Source: Pseudomonas paeninsulae (GTDB lineage Bacteria; Pseudomonadota; Gammaproteobacteria; Pseudomonadales; Pseudomonadaceae). Taken from it: a DNA stretch of 64,000 nt. Shown here piece after piece: positions 1 through 8,771 of the stretch. The translations under genes and the position numbers were made by a program. Below the pieces are notes generated by a model. That model was not told the DNA's origin. It saw nothing but the letters and a program-made list of their open reading frames with translations, and searched no databases. Position 1 is the first letter of the stretch. Every line of letters begins with the position of its first letter. The stretch is taken from assembly GCF_035621475.1 (NCBI RefSeq), contig NZ_CP141799.1:3646501-3710500 (forward strand), written 5' to 3'.

Positions 1-77
1 TTGAGGCGCTTGGAGATGAGGTGTACGAAGCCTGTTACCCCATCTTCATGGAGGCCTGCAATCTGGCGGCTGCCTGA
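1..77 (+). CDS. 3' end of an unidentified gene (partial)
   Basis: An open frame enters from the left edge and stops with TGA at 75-77, sharing two bases with the ATG of the vsr gene. Its last residues read EACYPIFMEACNLAAA. The TGATG overlap implies translational coupling with vsr. In related loci the gene before a Vsr endonuclease is usually a C5-cytosine DNA methyltransferase, but the visible 25 residues contain no methyltransferase motif. That identity is therefore inferred from context only. Confidence 0.55.
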   Translation, partial: EALGDEVYEACYPIFMEACNLAAA

Positions 78-598
78 TGGCCGATATTGTCGACAAGGCC
101 ACTCGCAGCCGGATGATGTCCGGCATCCGTGGCAAGAACACCAAACCTGAGCTCATTATCCGGAAAGCCCTGCACGCGCAGGGCTTTCGTTTTCGGCTGC
201 ATGTAAATGATCTACCAGGGAAACCAGATCTGGTACTCCCAAAATACAAGGCGGTCATTTTTATACATGGCTGCTTTTGGCACGGTCATGATTGTCGCTA
301 CTTCAAGGCACCACAGACACGCCCAGATTTCTGGCTGAATAAAATCGGGCAAAACAAATCAAGAGATGAGTACCAGCAAGCGGTGCTACAGGGTCTTGGC
401 TGGAGAGTCATGGTTGTCTGGGAATGCGCTGTTCGAGCAGTGAACGGTCAAAAAAATGGAACTTTGATTGACCTAATTGCCAAATGGTTGATAAATGGCG
501 GGAGTTATATCCAAATAGACGAATCATCCTTGGTAACTCCGCCATGTTCAACGACCGAATCAGCGATTACTTTGAAGGCGTTGCCGCCAAATATTTAA
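77..598 (+). CDS. vsr: Very short patch repair endonuclease Vsr
   Basis: This is a mismatch endonuclease that nicks next to T:G mispairs created by deamination of 5-methylcytosine, which protects a methylated recognition site from mutation. The family residues fall at the same positions as in E. coli Vsr: Glu25, Asp51 in PGKPDLVL, His69 and His71 in CFWHGHDC, and zinc ligands Cys66, Cys73 and Cys117. The 173-residue length is a little above the usual ~155 and has an extra polar tail. The gene is coupled to the gene before it by a TGATG overlap. Its last 55 bases overlap the start of the restriction enzyme gene, so all three probably form one transcript. Local base composition is more AT-rich than the downstream housekeeping genes, consistent with transfer. 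Confidence 0.93.
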   Translation: MADIVDKATRSRMMSGIRGKNTKPELIIRKALHAQGFRFRLHVNDLPGKPDLVLPKYKAVIFIHGCFWHGHDCRYFKAPQTRPDFWLNKIGQNKSRDEYQQAVLQGLGWRVMVVWECAVRAVNGQKNGTLIDLIAKWLINGGSYIQIDESSLVTPPCSTTESAITLKALPPNI

Positions 599-1794
599 GC
601 GCCGTGGATGCCAATCCAAAACGCTCAAATCAACACGAAATTGGGGGACTTCCTTCCGCAGGCTTCAAGCGTCACCTCGGAGAACCGAGTAAAGGAGAAG
701 AATACCGCTTCAAAGCGAAGCAGATTTATATTGCAGATGAATCTGAAGCGCCTGAGCTCAGTGACGGCCTTGTCACTTGGTACGATTGTCGTCGAAAACA
801 GCCCCATCGCAGCCCTGAGTATCGTCTCTATTACTATGCGAGCCCTGTAACAGAGTTGCTTGCAGAGGGTGATTTTCTTCTCGTTGCCAAAATGCGTGAC
901 GACTCCTTGCTGATGATTTTCACACCCAGTGGCAGTACGGTTGAAAGTCAATTGCGAATATTGTTCGGGCTTGACCGCATTAGTGAAGACTTCCAAGCCG
1001 GAACCCTGAATGCGGTACAGCTGCTTTTACCCCTTCGGCTGATGCTGGAAGACCTTGGCATTGAAGTCAGCCGTACTGAAACCGGAGACGATGTCTGGCT
1101 GGACCGCTTGATTGAGCAGTTCGGTGGAGAGACCTTCCCTGCAACATCCATATTCTCGGCCTATGCAAGAGCAACAGCCGGAGAAAACATTGATCCACTT
1201 CAAAATCCGGATCAAACGATTCTTGGCTGGATGGATCATGAAGAGAAACTTTTTCGCATCTACGAGCGCCACTTGGTGCAACAGCGTTTGCGCTCGGGCT
1301 TTGGTGAGAACGGCGATGATGTAGACGAATTTGTCAGTTTTTCCCTAAGCGTACAAAACCGCCGGAAATCTCGGGTAGGCCACGCATTTGAAGGGCACTT
1401 GGATCAGCTTTTTCGGCTACACGGCTTACGCTTTGAGCAAGGACGCGGCAAAGGTCGCGTAACGGAAAATAATGCCAAGCCAGACTTTTTGTTCCCCGGC
1501 TTTTCCGATTATCACAATCCAGCGTTTGCGACTGATCGACTATCCATGCTGGGTGCAAAGACAACCTGTAAGGATCGCTGGAGGCAGGTTCTGAGCGAAG
1601 CGGACAAGATACCTGGGAAGCATCTGGTAACACTGGAAGCGGCTATCAGTGAGGGCCAAACAAAGGAAATGCGGTCGCATGGCTTACAGCTTGTAGTGCC
1701 AGCACCTATACAAACCACCTATGCTGATAATCAACGCGAGTGGTTGATCGGGCTGGAAGTTTTTATTGCCGTTATTAAACGTCAGCAAAGGTGA
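544..1794 (+). CDS. EcoRII-family type II restriction endonuclease
   Basis: A 416-residue protein matching the EcoRII layout: an N-terminal DNA-binding regulatory half (about 1-180) and a C-terminal PD-(D/E)XK nuclease half (about 230-410). In the nuclease half KPDFLFPG (312-319) and GAKTTCKDRW (337-346) hold the catalytic acidic, lysine and arginine residues. EcoRII cuts CCWGG, so the same or a close specificity is expected but not shown. An in-frame ATG exists at 484. I chose 544 because MFNDRISDYF resembles the family start and the longer form would lie deep inside vsr. The gene overlaps vsr by 55 bases. Having vsr between the (inferred) methylase and the nuclease fits an R-M cassette with its own mutation-avoidance enzyme. 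The stop lies 21 bases from the convergent helicase gene. Confidence 0.88.
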   Translation: MFNDRISDYFEGVAAKYLSAVDANPKRSNQHEIGGLPSAGFKRHLGEPSKGEEYRFKAKQIYIADESEAPELSDGLVTWYDCRRKQPHRSPEYRLYYYASPVTELLAEGDFLLVAKMRDDSLLMIFTPSGSTVESQLRILFGLDRISEDFQAGTLNAVQLLLPLRLMLEDLGIEVSRTETGDDVWLDRLIEQFGGETFPATSIFSAYARATAGENIDPLQNPDQTILGWMDHEEKLFRIYERHLVQQRLRSGFGENGDDVDEFVSFSLSVQNRRKSRVGHAFEGHLDQLFRLHGLRFEQGRGKGRVTENNAKPDFLFPGFSDYHNPAFATDRLSMLGAKTTCKDRWRQVLSEADKIPGKHLVTLEAAISEGQTKEMRSHGLQLVVPAPIQTTYADNQREWLIGLEVFIAVIKRQQR

Positions 1795-1815
1795 ACGGTC
1801 TGCTCCACGCCTCAG

Positions 1816-4800
1816 CTACCGCATCTGCTGCGGGCTGTTCACATCAGCCAGCAGCACGTGGCCGACGTTCCAGTTGCCGGGGTTGAACTCGACGCCGAAC
1901 AGCGGCGGAATGTCTTCGCGTTGGAAACGTTCGCCGATCACCAACTCCAGCGGGTCCAGCACCGCCTTGAGGCGGGCGAAGGTGTGTAGCTGCTCGCGCA
2001 GTTCCTCGGTGACGGCGATATCGGCGTAGTCGGGGTTGTTGGCGCGCAGCAGGTAGCTGCCGTCCGCCGCCTTGAGGATCACCCGCAGCAGGTACTGGTT
2101 GTCACCGGCGGCGTCCTGGCGCTCGATGGCCATGGTGGTGCCGGTGATGGAGCCCGCGCTTTTGGGGTTGATCTGCTCCAGCAGCAGGTAGTCGCCGTCC
2201 CGCACTGGCTGCTTGCCGCCATTCATCGAGTTGCCGGAGGCGCGGGCGATGAAGTGCCTGGAGCTATCCAGGCGGCCATGGCCCTCGCCGAGCAGGCGGT
2301 ATTCCTCGCTGTCGGCCGTGCCGGTCTTGAAGTGGCCGCAGGCGATTTTCAGGTTGGGGAAGAATGGCAACTCGGTGCCGCTGCGCGTGGCGACCGGCAA
2401 GCTGACCACCGGCGCTGCCGTGACCGCCCTGCGCACCGCATAGGAGGCCAAGCGGAAGTCCAGCAGCTCCTGCACCAACTCGGCAAAGGTTTCTCGCTCG
2501 GCTGCGGCGATCTGGAGGCGAGGGACGAAGCAGCCTTGCTCCACGGCGAAGAAGCGCTTGCCGCCGTTCTTCTGGTTGCCGCCGATCCAGGCGTTGATCG
2601 GGTTGCTCTGCCAGTAGCGCAGCCAGGCCGGCGCGCTGCCGTCTGCCAATCGAACCTGTTCCTCCGGCAAGTCGGCCAACAGCGGCCGACGCCGTTGCAG
2701 GAGCTGCCAGGAGCGCTCGGCCAAGGCCGCTTCGCTGGGCGCCGTGCGCCAGCCGTCCAGCTCCTGGAAGGCTTCCAGCAGGATCATCTTGAAGCTCTTG
2801 GTCATGGCGGTGGTTTCCAGCTCACGCAGGAAAGGCCGATGCGCCGAGGCCAAGTCCCGTTGCGTCTCGGTCAGGTCGCCCATCTGCTCCAACAGGGAGA
2901 ACCAGTCACCGAATTGCTTGCGCATCTGCTGCAGGCTGGCGCCGGAGCGGTAGAACTCGCTCAGGGTGGGGCGCCGGTTCAGTCCCTCGCGCAGGGCCTG
3001 GTAGTGGCTCTGCACGCCGTCACCGTCGAGCGACTTGAGGAAGTCGAGCAACTGCAGGTCGTAGTTGACGAAGCAGCCCTCGGGTAACTCCAGCCGCTGC
3101 TCTGCGGCGGCGCGGGCAAACGCGGCCAGTTGCCTGTGGCTCATGCTGTTGCCCATCAACGCTTGCGGCTTGTGCAGGAAGCTTTGGTGGTTGCCAATAA
3201 AGTCGAGCACCACCAGCTTGTCCTTGCCCTTGGCCTTGCGCAGACCACGGCCCAGTTGCTGCAGAAAGAGAATCTTCGACTCGGTCGGTCGCAGCATCAT
3301 CACCGTGTCGATGGCGGGCAGGTCGACGCCTTCGCTGAACAGGTCGACCGAGAAGATCAGCGGCAGGCGACCATCGTCCAGTTGTTCCAGCGCCTCGCCC
3401 CGCGACAGGGCCGAGCCGGCATACACGGCGGCGGCCTCGACGCCTTGCTTGCGGAAGAACTCGGCCATGAATTCGGCATGACGGATCGATACGCAAAACG
3501 CCAGCGTCCGGCTCTGGGCATGCTCTCGCCAGGTCTTCAGCACGTGGCGCGCCCGCCCCAGGGTGGCGAGTTTGTTGGCCAACTGCTCCGGGTCGAAACG
3601 GCCATTGCGCCAGGGAATCGCCTGGTAATCCACGCTGTCGTCGAAGATGCCGTAGTAATGGAACGGCGCCAGCAGCTTGCTTTCGATGCCGCGGAACAGG
3701 TTGGTCTCGAACACCAGGTTGTCGTCGCACAACGAGAGGATGTTGGAGCAGTCGGTACGGTCTGGCGTCGCGGTCAGGCCGAGCAGGAACGACGGCAGAA
3801 AATAGTTGAGCAAGCGGTGATAGGTGGGTGCGGCGGCATGGTGGAATTCGTCGATGACGATGTAATCGAAATGCCGTGGCGAAAAGCGCTCCAGGTGCTC
3901 GATGCGCCCGAGCGTCTGCACCGAGGCGCAGAGCACGTCGACCTGGCTGTCGCGCTGCTGCCCCCTATAGAAGCCGACCCGCTGCCCGGGCCGAATTCGC
4001 ACGAAGGTCTCGGCCGCCTGGTGCAGAATTTCCTCGCGGTGAGCGACGAACAAGACCCGCCGGGCGCCGGCCTGTTTGGCATCGAAAGCGGCGAGCCAGG
4101 TCTTGCCGAGGCCGGTCGCCAGCACCACCAGGCCGCGCCGGTAACCGTTCTCGCGGGTCAGGAGCAGGGCTTGCAGCGCTTCGCCCTGGATAGTCGTCGG
4201 CGTCGGTGGCGGTTCCACTTCCAGGCTGCCCGGCGCGATGGCGACCGGCGGCGGTTGGCGCCGTGCCTCGTAGTCGTCGATCCAGGCATGGCTCAGCGGC
4301 TTGCTACGTGGATTGGCGAACAGTTCCTCGAAGCGGCCGCGCGCCTCGAGGAAGCCGTCGTCGCCGGGATAGTCGATGCGGTAATTCCACTCCAAGCCAT
4401 CGCGCAGCGCCTGCCGGCTGATGTTGCTCGAGCCGATGAACGCCTGCCCTCGCAGTTGTCCGTCCGCGGCCTGCGCGGCGAACAGGTAGGCCTTCATATG
4501 GAAGCTGCTGCCGGCGCTTTCATAGACGCGCACCTGAGCACCTTCATCCTGCAGCAACATCAGGCTGCGCAGCGCTTCGGGGTCGGTAACGTCGAGGTAA
4601 TCGCTGGTGACCACCCGCACCCGGGCGCTCGGCGCAGCCTCCTCGCCCGGCTTCACCCGCGCCAGCAAGTCGGGCAGCAACAGGCGCAGCCCGGTGCTCT
4701 TGATAAAGGCCACCGCCATGTCGACTTCGCTGGCCGCGTTGATCGCTGCACACAGGTGCGGCAGGAAGTGGTCCAGCTTGCCGCCGGTAACCAGGCGCGC

Positions 4801-5394
4801 CGACGGCATCGGCTGGCGCCGGGTCAACACGTTTAGCCAGGCATCGCTACGCCCAGGGCGCTGGTCGGCGGTGTGCCAGTAACTGACGTCGGCCACCTCG
4901 GCCAATGGCGCCAGCCAGGCGTCCATCTGCGCGTCGTCTGCATCGGTGAAGCGGCGGCCCTGATGCTCGCGTTCGCCTTCGCCGAGCTTGAAGCTGCAAT
5001 AGAAGACCCCGCCCGGCTTCAACGCTTGCCACAGGCGGGCGAGCGCATCAGGCATCTGCGGCTGTGGCACATGCAGCAAGCTGGCGCAGGCCCAAATACC
5101 GTCGTAGCGGTTGAGCTCGCCGACCTCGGCGAAGCTGCGCACCGGCACAGGCTGGCCGAGGTGCTGGCTGGCCAGCGCCGCCAACGCCGGCGAGGCATCA
5201 AAGGCCGCCACACGATAGCCGCACAGCGCAAACGCCTTGGCATCGCGCCCGGAACCGCAGCCGGCATCCAGAATGGATCCGCCAGCGGGTATCGATTCGA
5301 GAAAGCGCGCATACAGCGCGCTCATGTCCACGTCGATGGTATCGGCAAAAAACTGCTCGGCGTTCTGCTCGTAGTAGCTCTGCGTGTCGCTCAA
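1816..5394 (-). CDS. Multidomain methyltransferase / PLD nuclease / SF2 helicase / DUF3427 fusion
   Basis: The protein has 1192 residues. Domains in order: a class I SAM methyltransferase (about 2-190, motif I LDAGCGSG at 42-49); a phospholipase D-like nuclease domain (about 200-380, HxK-type FHMKAYLF at 298-305 and GSSNISRQAL from 321); an SF2 helicase (Walker A ATGLGKT 426-432, DEFH box 514-519, TATPDRTD from 541, motif VI QQLGRGLRK from 712); DUF3427; and a C-terminal S24/LexA-like fold with SGNSM around 1053-1057 followed by RDGDYLLLE. The lysine expected for a serine-lysine dyad appears replaced by arginine near 1104. I place the start at TTG 5394: AAGGAAG lies six to eight bases upstream and the methyltransferase homology begins there. 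A longer reading to an ATG at 5484 adds 30 unconvincing residues. PLD-helicase-DUF3427 proteins are often found near restriction systems, so a role in phage or DNA defence is inferred. Confidence 0.85.
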   Translation of the reverse strand: MSDTQSYYEQNAEQFFADTIDVDMSALYARFLESIPAGGSILDAGCGSGRDAKAFALCGYRVAAFDASPALAALASQHLGQPVPVRSFAEVGELNRYDGIWACASLLHVPQPQMPDALARLWQALKPGGVFYCSFKLGEGEREHQGRRFTDADDAQMDAWLAPLAEVADVSYWHTADQRPGRSDAWLNVLTRRQPMPSARLVTGGKLDHFLPHLCAAINAASEVDMAVAFIKSTGLRLLLPDLLARVKPGEEAAPSARVRVVTSDYLDVTDPEALRSLMLLQDEGAQVRVYESAGSSFHMKAYLFAAQAADGQLRGQAFIGSSNISRQALRDGLEWNYRIDYPGDDGFLEARGRFEELFANPRSKPLSHAWIDDYEARRQPPPVAIAPGSLEVEPPPTPTTIQGEALQALLLTRENGYRRGLVVLATGLGKTWLAAFDAKQAGARRVLFVAHREEILHQAAETFVRIRPGQRVGFYRGQQRDSQVDVLCASVQTLGRIEHLERFSPRHFDYIVIDEFHHAAAPTYHRLLNYFLPSFLLGLTATPDRTDCSNILSLCDDNLVFETNLFRGIESKLLAPFHYYGIFDDSVDYQAIPWRNGRFDPEQLANKLATLGRARHVLKTWREHAQSRTLAFCVSIRHAEFMAEFFRKQGVEAAAVYAGSALSRGEALEQLDDGRLPLIFSVDLFSEGVDLPAIDTVMMLRPTESKILFLQQLGRGLRKAKGKDKLVVLDFIGNHQSFLHKPQALMGNSMSHRQLAAFARAAAEQRLELPEGCFVNYDLQLLDFLKSLDGDGVQSHYQALREGLNRRPTLSEFYRSGASLQQMRKQFGDWFSLLEQMGDLTETQRDLASAHRPFLRELETTAMTKSFKMILLEAFQELDGWRTAPSEAALAERSWQLLQRRRPLLADLPEEQVRLADGSAPAWLRYWQSNPINAWIGGNQKNGGKRFFAVEQGCFVPRLQIAAAERETFAELVQELLDFRLASYAVRRAVTAAPVVSLPVATRSGTELPFFPNLKIACGHFKTGTADSEEYRLLGEGHGRLDSSRHFIARASGNSMNGGKQPVRDGDYLLLEQINPKSAGSITGTTMAIERQDAAGDNQYLLRVILKAADGSYLLRANNPDYADIAVTEELREQLHTFARLKAVLDPLELVIGERFQREDIPPLFGVEFNPGNWNVGHVLLADVNSPQQMR

Positions 5395-5829
5395 ACTTCG
5401 CTTCCTTGTGCAACGACCAATGCCAGGGGATCGAGGGGGTGGATCAAGGCGCCAGGGTACTTGATTGCCGCCCGGTGCAGCCACCGGCTACACAGCGGAG
5501 TTGGCCAGCACCGCCTGCAGCCGGGCTCCCGCTTGATGCCTGACCTCATGCTATGTAGTCCTTCGTTACGCATCTAGAGTGTTTACGCGTACAGGTAAAG
5601 TTTTCGCACAGGAGCAGCAGGCTTCGAAGGACATCAACAGCTACCTGGGCGAGTACGCCCCCGGCAACCAGGACAGCAATACACAGCGCAAAGCGCTGGT
5701 TCGGCTTTTGCTCATCAAGCCGCGCTGGAATTATTGGCAGCGGGGCATGACCTGGATTCGGAGCTGAGATCGTCCCGAGCGAGAAGTGATACTCTAGTGC
5801 CACTTTTCGGTCGATTCAGGGTTGCCCCC
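5395..5829. other. Intergenic stretch between helicase fusion and toxin-antitoxin pair
   Basis: These 435 bases hold overlapping short open frames on both strands with no recognisable family, signal peptide or ribosome binding site. The promoters of the divergent helicase fusion and toxin-antitoxin operon must lie here. I see no clear operator. Confidence 0.5.
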
Positions 5830-6087
5830 ATGAAAGTTGAGCTCGTTACGAACCTCAAGCGTCATGCCACAAAAATCCTGGCGGATCTGCATACCTCGAA
5901 AGAGCCGGTGCTGATTACAGAACATGGCCAGCCATCGGCCTACCTCGTCGATGTGCAGGACTACGAATTTATGCAGCGCAGGCTGGAGCTGCTGGAAGGG
6001 CTTTCACGGGGAGAGCGGGCCGTACTTGAAGGCAGGACGCACAGCCAAGCAGAGGCCAGGGAGAAAATGAGCAAATGGCTGAAGTAA
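5830..6087 (+). CDS. Phd/YefM-family antitoxin
   Basis: An 85-residue antitoxin. The N-terminal half (MKVELVTNLKRHATKILADL, then EPVLITEHGQPSAYLVDVQDYE) is the Phd/YefM DNA-binding and dimerisation fold. The charged C-terminal tail would wrap the toxin. ATG 5830 was chosen over an upstream start at 5734 because the family begins at this methionine. The gene overlaps the toxin gene by 13 bases, the usual order and coupling for a type II module. Such antitoxins normally repress their own promoter with the toxin as co-repressor. The pair sits beside the R-M and helicase genes. Confidence 0.9.
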   Translation: MKVELVTNLKRHATKILADLHTSKEPVLITEHGQPSAYLVDVQDYEFMQRRLELLEGLSRGERAVLEGRTHSQAEAREKMSKWLK

Positions 6088-6377
6088 TCTGGACGGAACC
6101 AGCCCTTCAGCAATTGGATGCTGTCGCCGAATACATTGCCCTGGATAATCCGCTTGCTGCGAGCAAGCTCGTTGCAGAAGTTTTCGCTAACACGCAGCGC
6201 CTGGAAGACTTTCCGAAATCGGGGCGCACACCTGCGGAGCTGCCCAATTCGGTCTACAGAGACGTTGTGGTATCTCCGTGTCGGGTGTTCTACCGGGAAG
6301 ATGGACATCAGGTATTGGTCCTTTACGTAATGAGGGAAGAGCGCAAGCTTCGCGCTCTTATGCTGGCCCCCAACTAA
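6075..6377 (+). CDS. RelE/ParE-family toxin
   Basis: A 100-residue toxin of the RelE/ParE superfamily. It has the alpha-hairpin start (IWTEPALQQLDAVAEYIALDNP), the RLEDFPKSGRTPAEL loop and the C-terminal strand pair VSPCRVFYREDGHQVLVLYVMREERKL. ParE members inhibit DNA gyrase and RelE members cleave mRNA. The sequence looks closer to ParE, but the target cannot be assigned from it. Neutralisation by the overlapping upstream Phd-type antitoxin is expected. The gene is full length with no frameshift, so the module is probably functional. Confidence 0.9.
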   Translation: MAEVIWTEPALQQLDAVAEYIALDNPLAASKLVAEVFANTQRLEDFPKSGRTPAELPNSVYRDVVVSPCRVFYREDGHQVLVLYVMREERKLRALMLAPN

Positions 6378-6500
6378 CCATACAAGACCTCGGGGTCGGC
6401 CCCGCGTAACGGCATGGCGGAGAAGGAAGAGCCGATGAAGCCGTACCTACTGCTGTTGACCCTGCCGCTCTGTGGTGGCAACGCAGAACGCAGCGGGCTA

Positions 6501-6530
6501 GGCTCCTACGCGAAGCGTGGGAGCCATCGA
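6501..6530. repeat. REP palindrome upstream of RAYT
   Basis: GGCTCCTACG and CGTGGGAGCC arms flank a short loop. It belongs to the same family as the palindromes at 7141, 8772, 12836, 12941 and 36773, and lies 55 bases before the RAYT start. RAYT genes are normally flanked by the REPs they act on. Confidence 0.7.
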
Positions 6531-6585
6531 AGATAGAGAAGCCGCCCTACTCCATCCACAGCCAGCCGATTCAAGGAAGAATCCA

Positions 6586-7122
6586 ATGGGCCGCAGCCGC
6601 TACGTCATCACCGAACCTGAAAAACCGCACTTTCTCACTTGCACAGTGCTGGAGTGGCTACCGCTATTCACCCGCCCCGCTCTGGTCGAAATCCTGCTCG
6701 ACTGCTGGCGCTATCAGCAGGCCAACCAAGGCTTGCGCCTCTACGGCTATGTGGTGCTGGAAAACCATTTGCACTTCGTTGCCCAGGCCCCTGACCTGAG
6801 CAAGTGCGTCAGTGGCTTCAAGTCATTCACGGCACGCCAGATCATTGATCACCTGCAAGACCGAGGCGCGGAACGTGTGTTGGAGCGTCTGCGCTTTACC
6901 AAACGTGCGCACAAGGACGACCGTGTGCATCAACTCTGGCAGGAGGGATCAAATGCGGAGCTGGTTTACAGCTCAAAGGTGATGCGGGAAAAGCTCGACT
7001 ACATCCACCACAACCCAATCAAACGAGGCTACGTGGATCGAGCGGAGCATTGGCGTTACTCCAGTGCCAGGAACTACGCGGGGCAGGCAGGATTGATCGA
7101 GGTCGACCGGTGGGATACGTGA
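6586..7122 (+). CDS. REP-associated tyrosine transposase (RAYT, TnpA_REP)
   Basis: A 178-residue Y1/IS200-like transposase of the RAYT group. RAYTs bind and cleave REP palindromes as single strands and are thought to spread them. The HUH pair is HLHF at 61-64 (after VVLEN). The probable catalytic Tyr is in YIHHNP at 139-144. The C-terminal YSSARNYAG signature is typical of RAYT proteins. ATG 6586 follows AAGGAAGA at good spacing; an ATG at 6517 would run the gene through the upstream REP. Both flanks carry REP palindromes (6501 and 7141). Single-copy domesticated RAYTs are common in Pseudomonas. Confidence 0.93.
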   Translation: MGRSRYVITEPEKPHFLTCTVLEWLPLFTRPALVEILLDCWRYQQANQGLRLYGYVVLENHLHFVAQAPDLSKCVSGFKSFTARQIIDHLQDRGAERVLERLRFTKRAHKDDRVHQLWQEGSNAELVYSSKVMREKLDYIHHNPIKRGYVDRAEHWRYSSARNYAGQAGLIEVDRWDT

Positions 7123-7140
7123 CGCGGAGTGTCACTGGCT

Positions 7141-7185
7141 GCGTTCCCACGCTGACGATTCGACGCCTCGACGTGGGAACGATCA
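7141..7185. repeat. REP palindrome downstream of RAYT
   Basis: GTTCCCACG and CGTGGGAAC arms are separated by a spacer containing GATTCGACGCCTCGA. The spacer is nearly identical to that at 8772-8818, so these are two copies of one REP unit. Confidence 0.8.
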
Positions 7186-7358
7186 AAGCAGAGCATCGCG
7201 GCCAAGGTCGCTCCTACCGGGTTGCGGCAGATTTCAGAACCTCAGCAGATAGAGAACAGACGTCCATTAACAGCTATTACTGATTTCGGCCTTACACCGT
7301 GCCATAGCTAACTCATCGCGCTAGCGAACCCAGCAGGCCGGGCCGTATAGTTATTGCC

Positions 7359-8729
7359 ATGACGCCAAACCCCCACCTACCCCACGACAAACTGCTGGAT
7401 CTGCTGCTGGACGTTGTCTGCGTAGTGGATAAAGAGGGTCGTTTTCTATCAGTCAGCGCGGCCAGCGAGCGCGTGTTCGGCTATCGGCCCGAAGAAATGC
7501 TTGGCCGAACCACCTTTGAAATGATGCACCCGGACGATCGCGCTGCAATTAGGACACTCGTAGAGCGCATTAACTTGGGCCAACCCTCACAGGATCATGA
7601 GAATCGTTATATTCATAAAGACGGTCATGTCGTTCATATCATGTGGTCTGCCCAATGGCTTGAGGCCGAGCAGGTGCGGGTGGGGGTGGCGCGCGATATT
7701 ACTGAGCGTAAGCGTGCCGAGGCGATGCAAGCCGCGTTGTATGCGATATCGGAAGCGGCTCACGCGATTGGCGATCTGCAGTCGCTCTATAAACGAGTGC
7801 ACGAGGTAATTAGCCCGTTGCTGCCCGCCGAGAATTTTTCGGTGGTGCTATACGACGCCACGCATGACCAGCTCAGTTTCCCGTATTACGTTGATCAATT
7901 TGAGGCGCCGCCATCACCCTTGGCGCTGGGCGCCGGCAGCCTCAGTGCCGAGGTTATACGCTCCGCTGAAGCCCTGTTGTTAACGCCTGAGACGGCCGAG
8001 CAGATGCTTGCAAAAATTGGTGCCGTGGCAGGTAAACACGCCCTGGACTGGCTTGGCGTGCCGCTGATATCGGGCCCCCATACCATCGGCGCGCTGGTGC
8101 TTCAGAACTATTCCGGGGTCGTGCGTTACAACGAACAGGACAGGGAGCTGCTGCAATTTGTGTCGAGCCAGGTAGCGGCTGCGATAGAGCGCAAGCGCAC
8201 GCACTCGCGCCTGGAGTTTCTTGCGCAGTACGACCAACTGACTGAGCTATCAAACCGTACGCTGTTCCTGGATCACTTGCGAAGTGCCCTGCAAAGGGCA
8301 AAAAGAGACGCCTTACGGATGGCGGTGCTTTATCTCGACATGGACAACTTCAAGCACATCAACGATACCTTTGGCCACACCACAGGCGACCTTCTGCTGC
8401 GAGAAGTCGCTCGGCGCCTGAGGCAGTGCGTGCGGGAGTCCGATACTGTTGGCCGTTTAGGCGGTGACGAATTCGCGGTTGTTTTGGACAACATCAGCAG
8501 CCAGGAAGATGCCACCGTGGTGGCCGAGAAAATCATTGTCAGCCTAAGCGCGCCTTACCTCCTGGAAGGGCAAACCTTGCTTAGCGCTCCAAGCCTGGGC
8601 ATCGCGATATACCCAGAACACGGCCAGAGTGATCTGCATCTGGTTCGCCACGCGGATGAAGCCATGTACGTGGCCAAACGCAGTGGGGGCAAGCGTTATG
8701 TGGTTGTCGAGAAGCCCGCGAAGGAATAG
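7359..8729 (+). CDS. PAS-GAF-GGDEF diguanylate cyclase
   Basis: This 456-residue cytosolic sensor predicts cyclic-di-GMP synthesis. A PAS domain (about 10-118, ending in ARDITERKRAE) is followed by a GAF domain (about 125-278) and a GGDEF domain (about 285-450). The active-site loop GGDEF is intact at 368-372. An RESD allosteric inhibition site lies five residues before it, at 359-362, so the cyclase is probably active and product-inhibited. No transmembrane segment is visible, so an intracellular ligand or redox signal is likely. The gene stands alone between REP elements. A second cyclase at 26523 and a LapA-like adhesin at 32318 are also in the window, but no direct link can be shown. Confidence 0.94.
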   Translation: MTPNPHLPHDKLLDLLLDVVCVVDKEGRFLSVSAASERVFGYRPEEMLGRTTFEMMHPDDRAAIRTLVERINLGQPSQDHENRYIHKDGHVVHIMWSAQWLEAEQVRVGVARDITERKRAEAMQAALYAISEAAHAIGDLQSLYKRVHEVISPLLPAENFSVVLYDATHDQLSFPYYVDQFEAPPSPLALGAGSLSAEVIRSAEALLLTPETAEQMLAKIGAVAGKHALDWLGVPLISGPHTIGALVLQNYSGVVRYNEQDRELLQFVSSQVAAAIERKRTHSRLEFLAQYDQLTELSNRTLFLDHLRSALQRAKRDALRMAVLYLDMDNFKHINDTFGHTTGDLLLREVARRLRQCVRESDTVGRLGGDEFAVVLDNISSQEDATVVAEKIIVSLSAPYLLEGQTLLSAPSLGIAIYPEHGQSDLHLVRHADEAMYVAKRSGGKRYVVVEKPAKE

Positions 8730-8771
8730 TCAACCGACCACAATTCATGATGAGTTATGGCTTGGATTTCA

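Noticed and set aside
484..543. Longer N-terminus for the EcoRII-like enzyme
   Set aside because: The extra 20 residues lie inside vsr and do not resemble the family start.
2254..4836. Long open frames on the plus strand opposite the helicase fusion
   Set aside because: They mirror the codon bias of the minus-strand gene and encode low-complexity sequence without motifs.
5395..5484. 30-residue extension of the helicase fusion to ATG 5484
   Set aside because: The TTG at 5394 has a good RBS and the methyltransferase homology begins there; the extension is Pro/Arg-rich without match.
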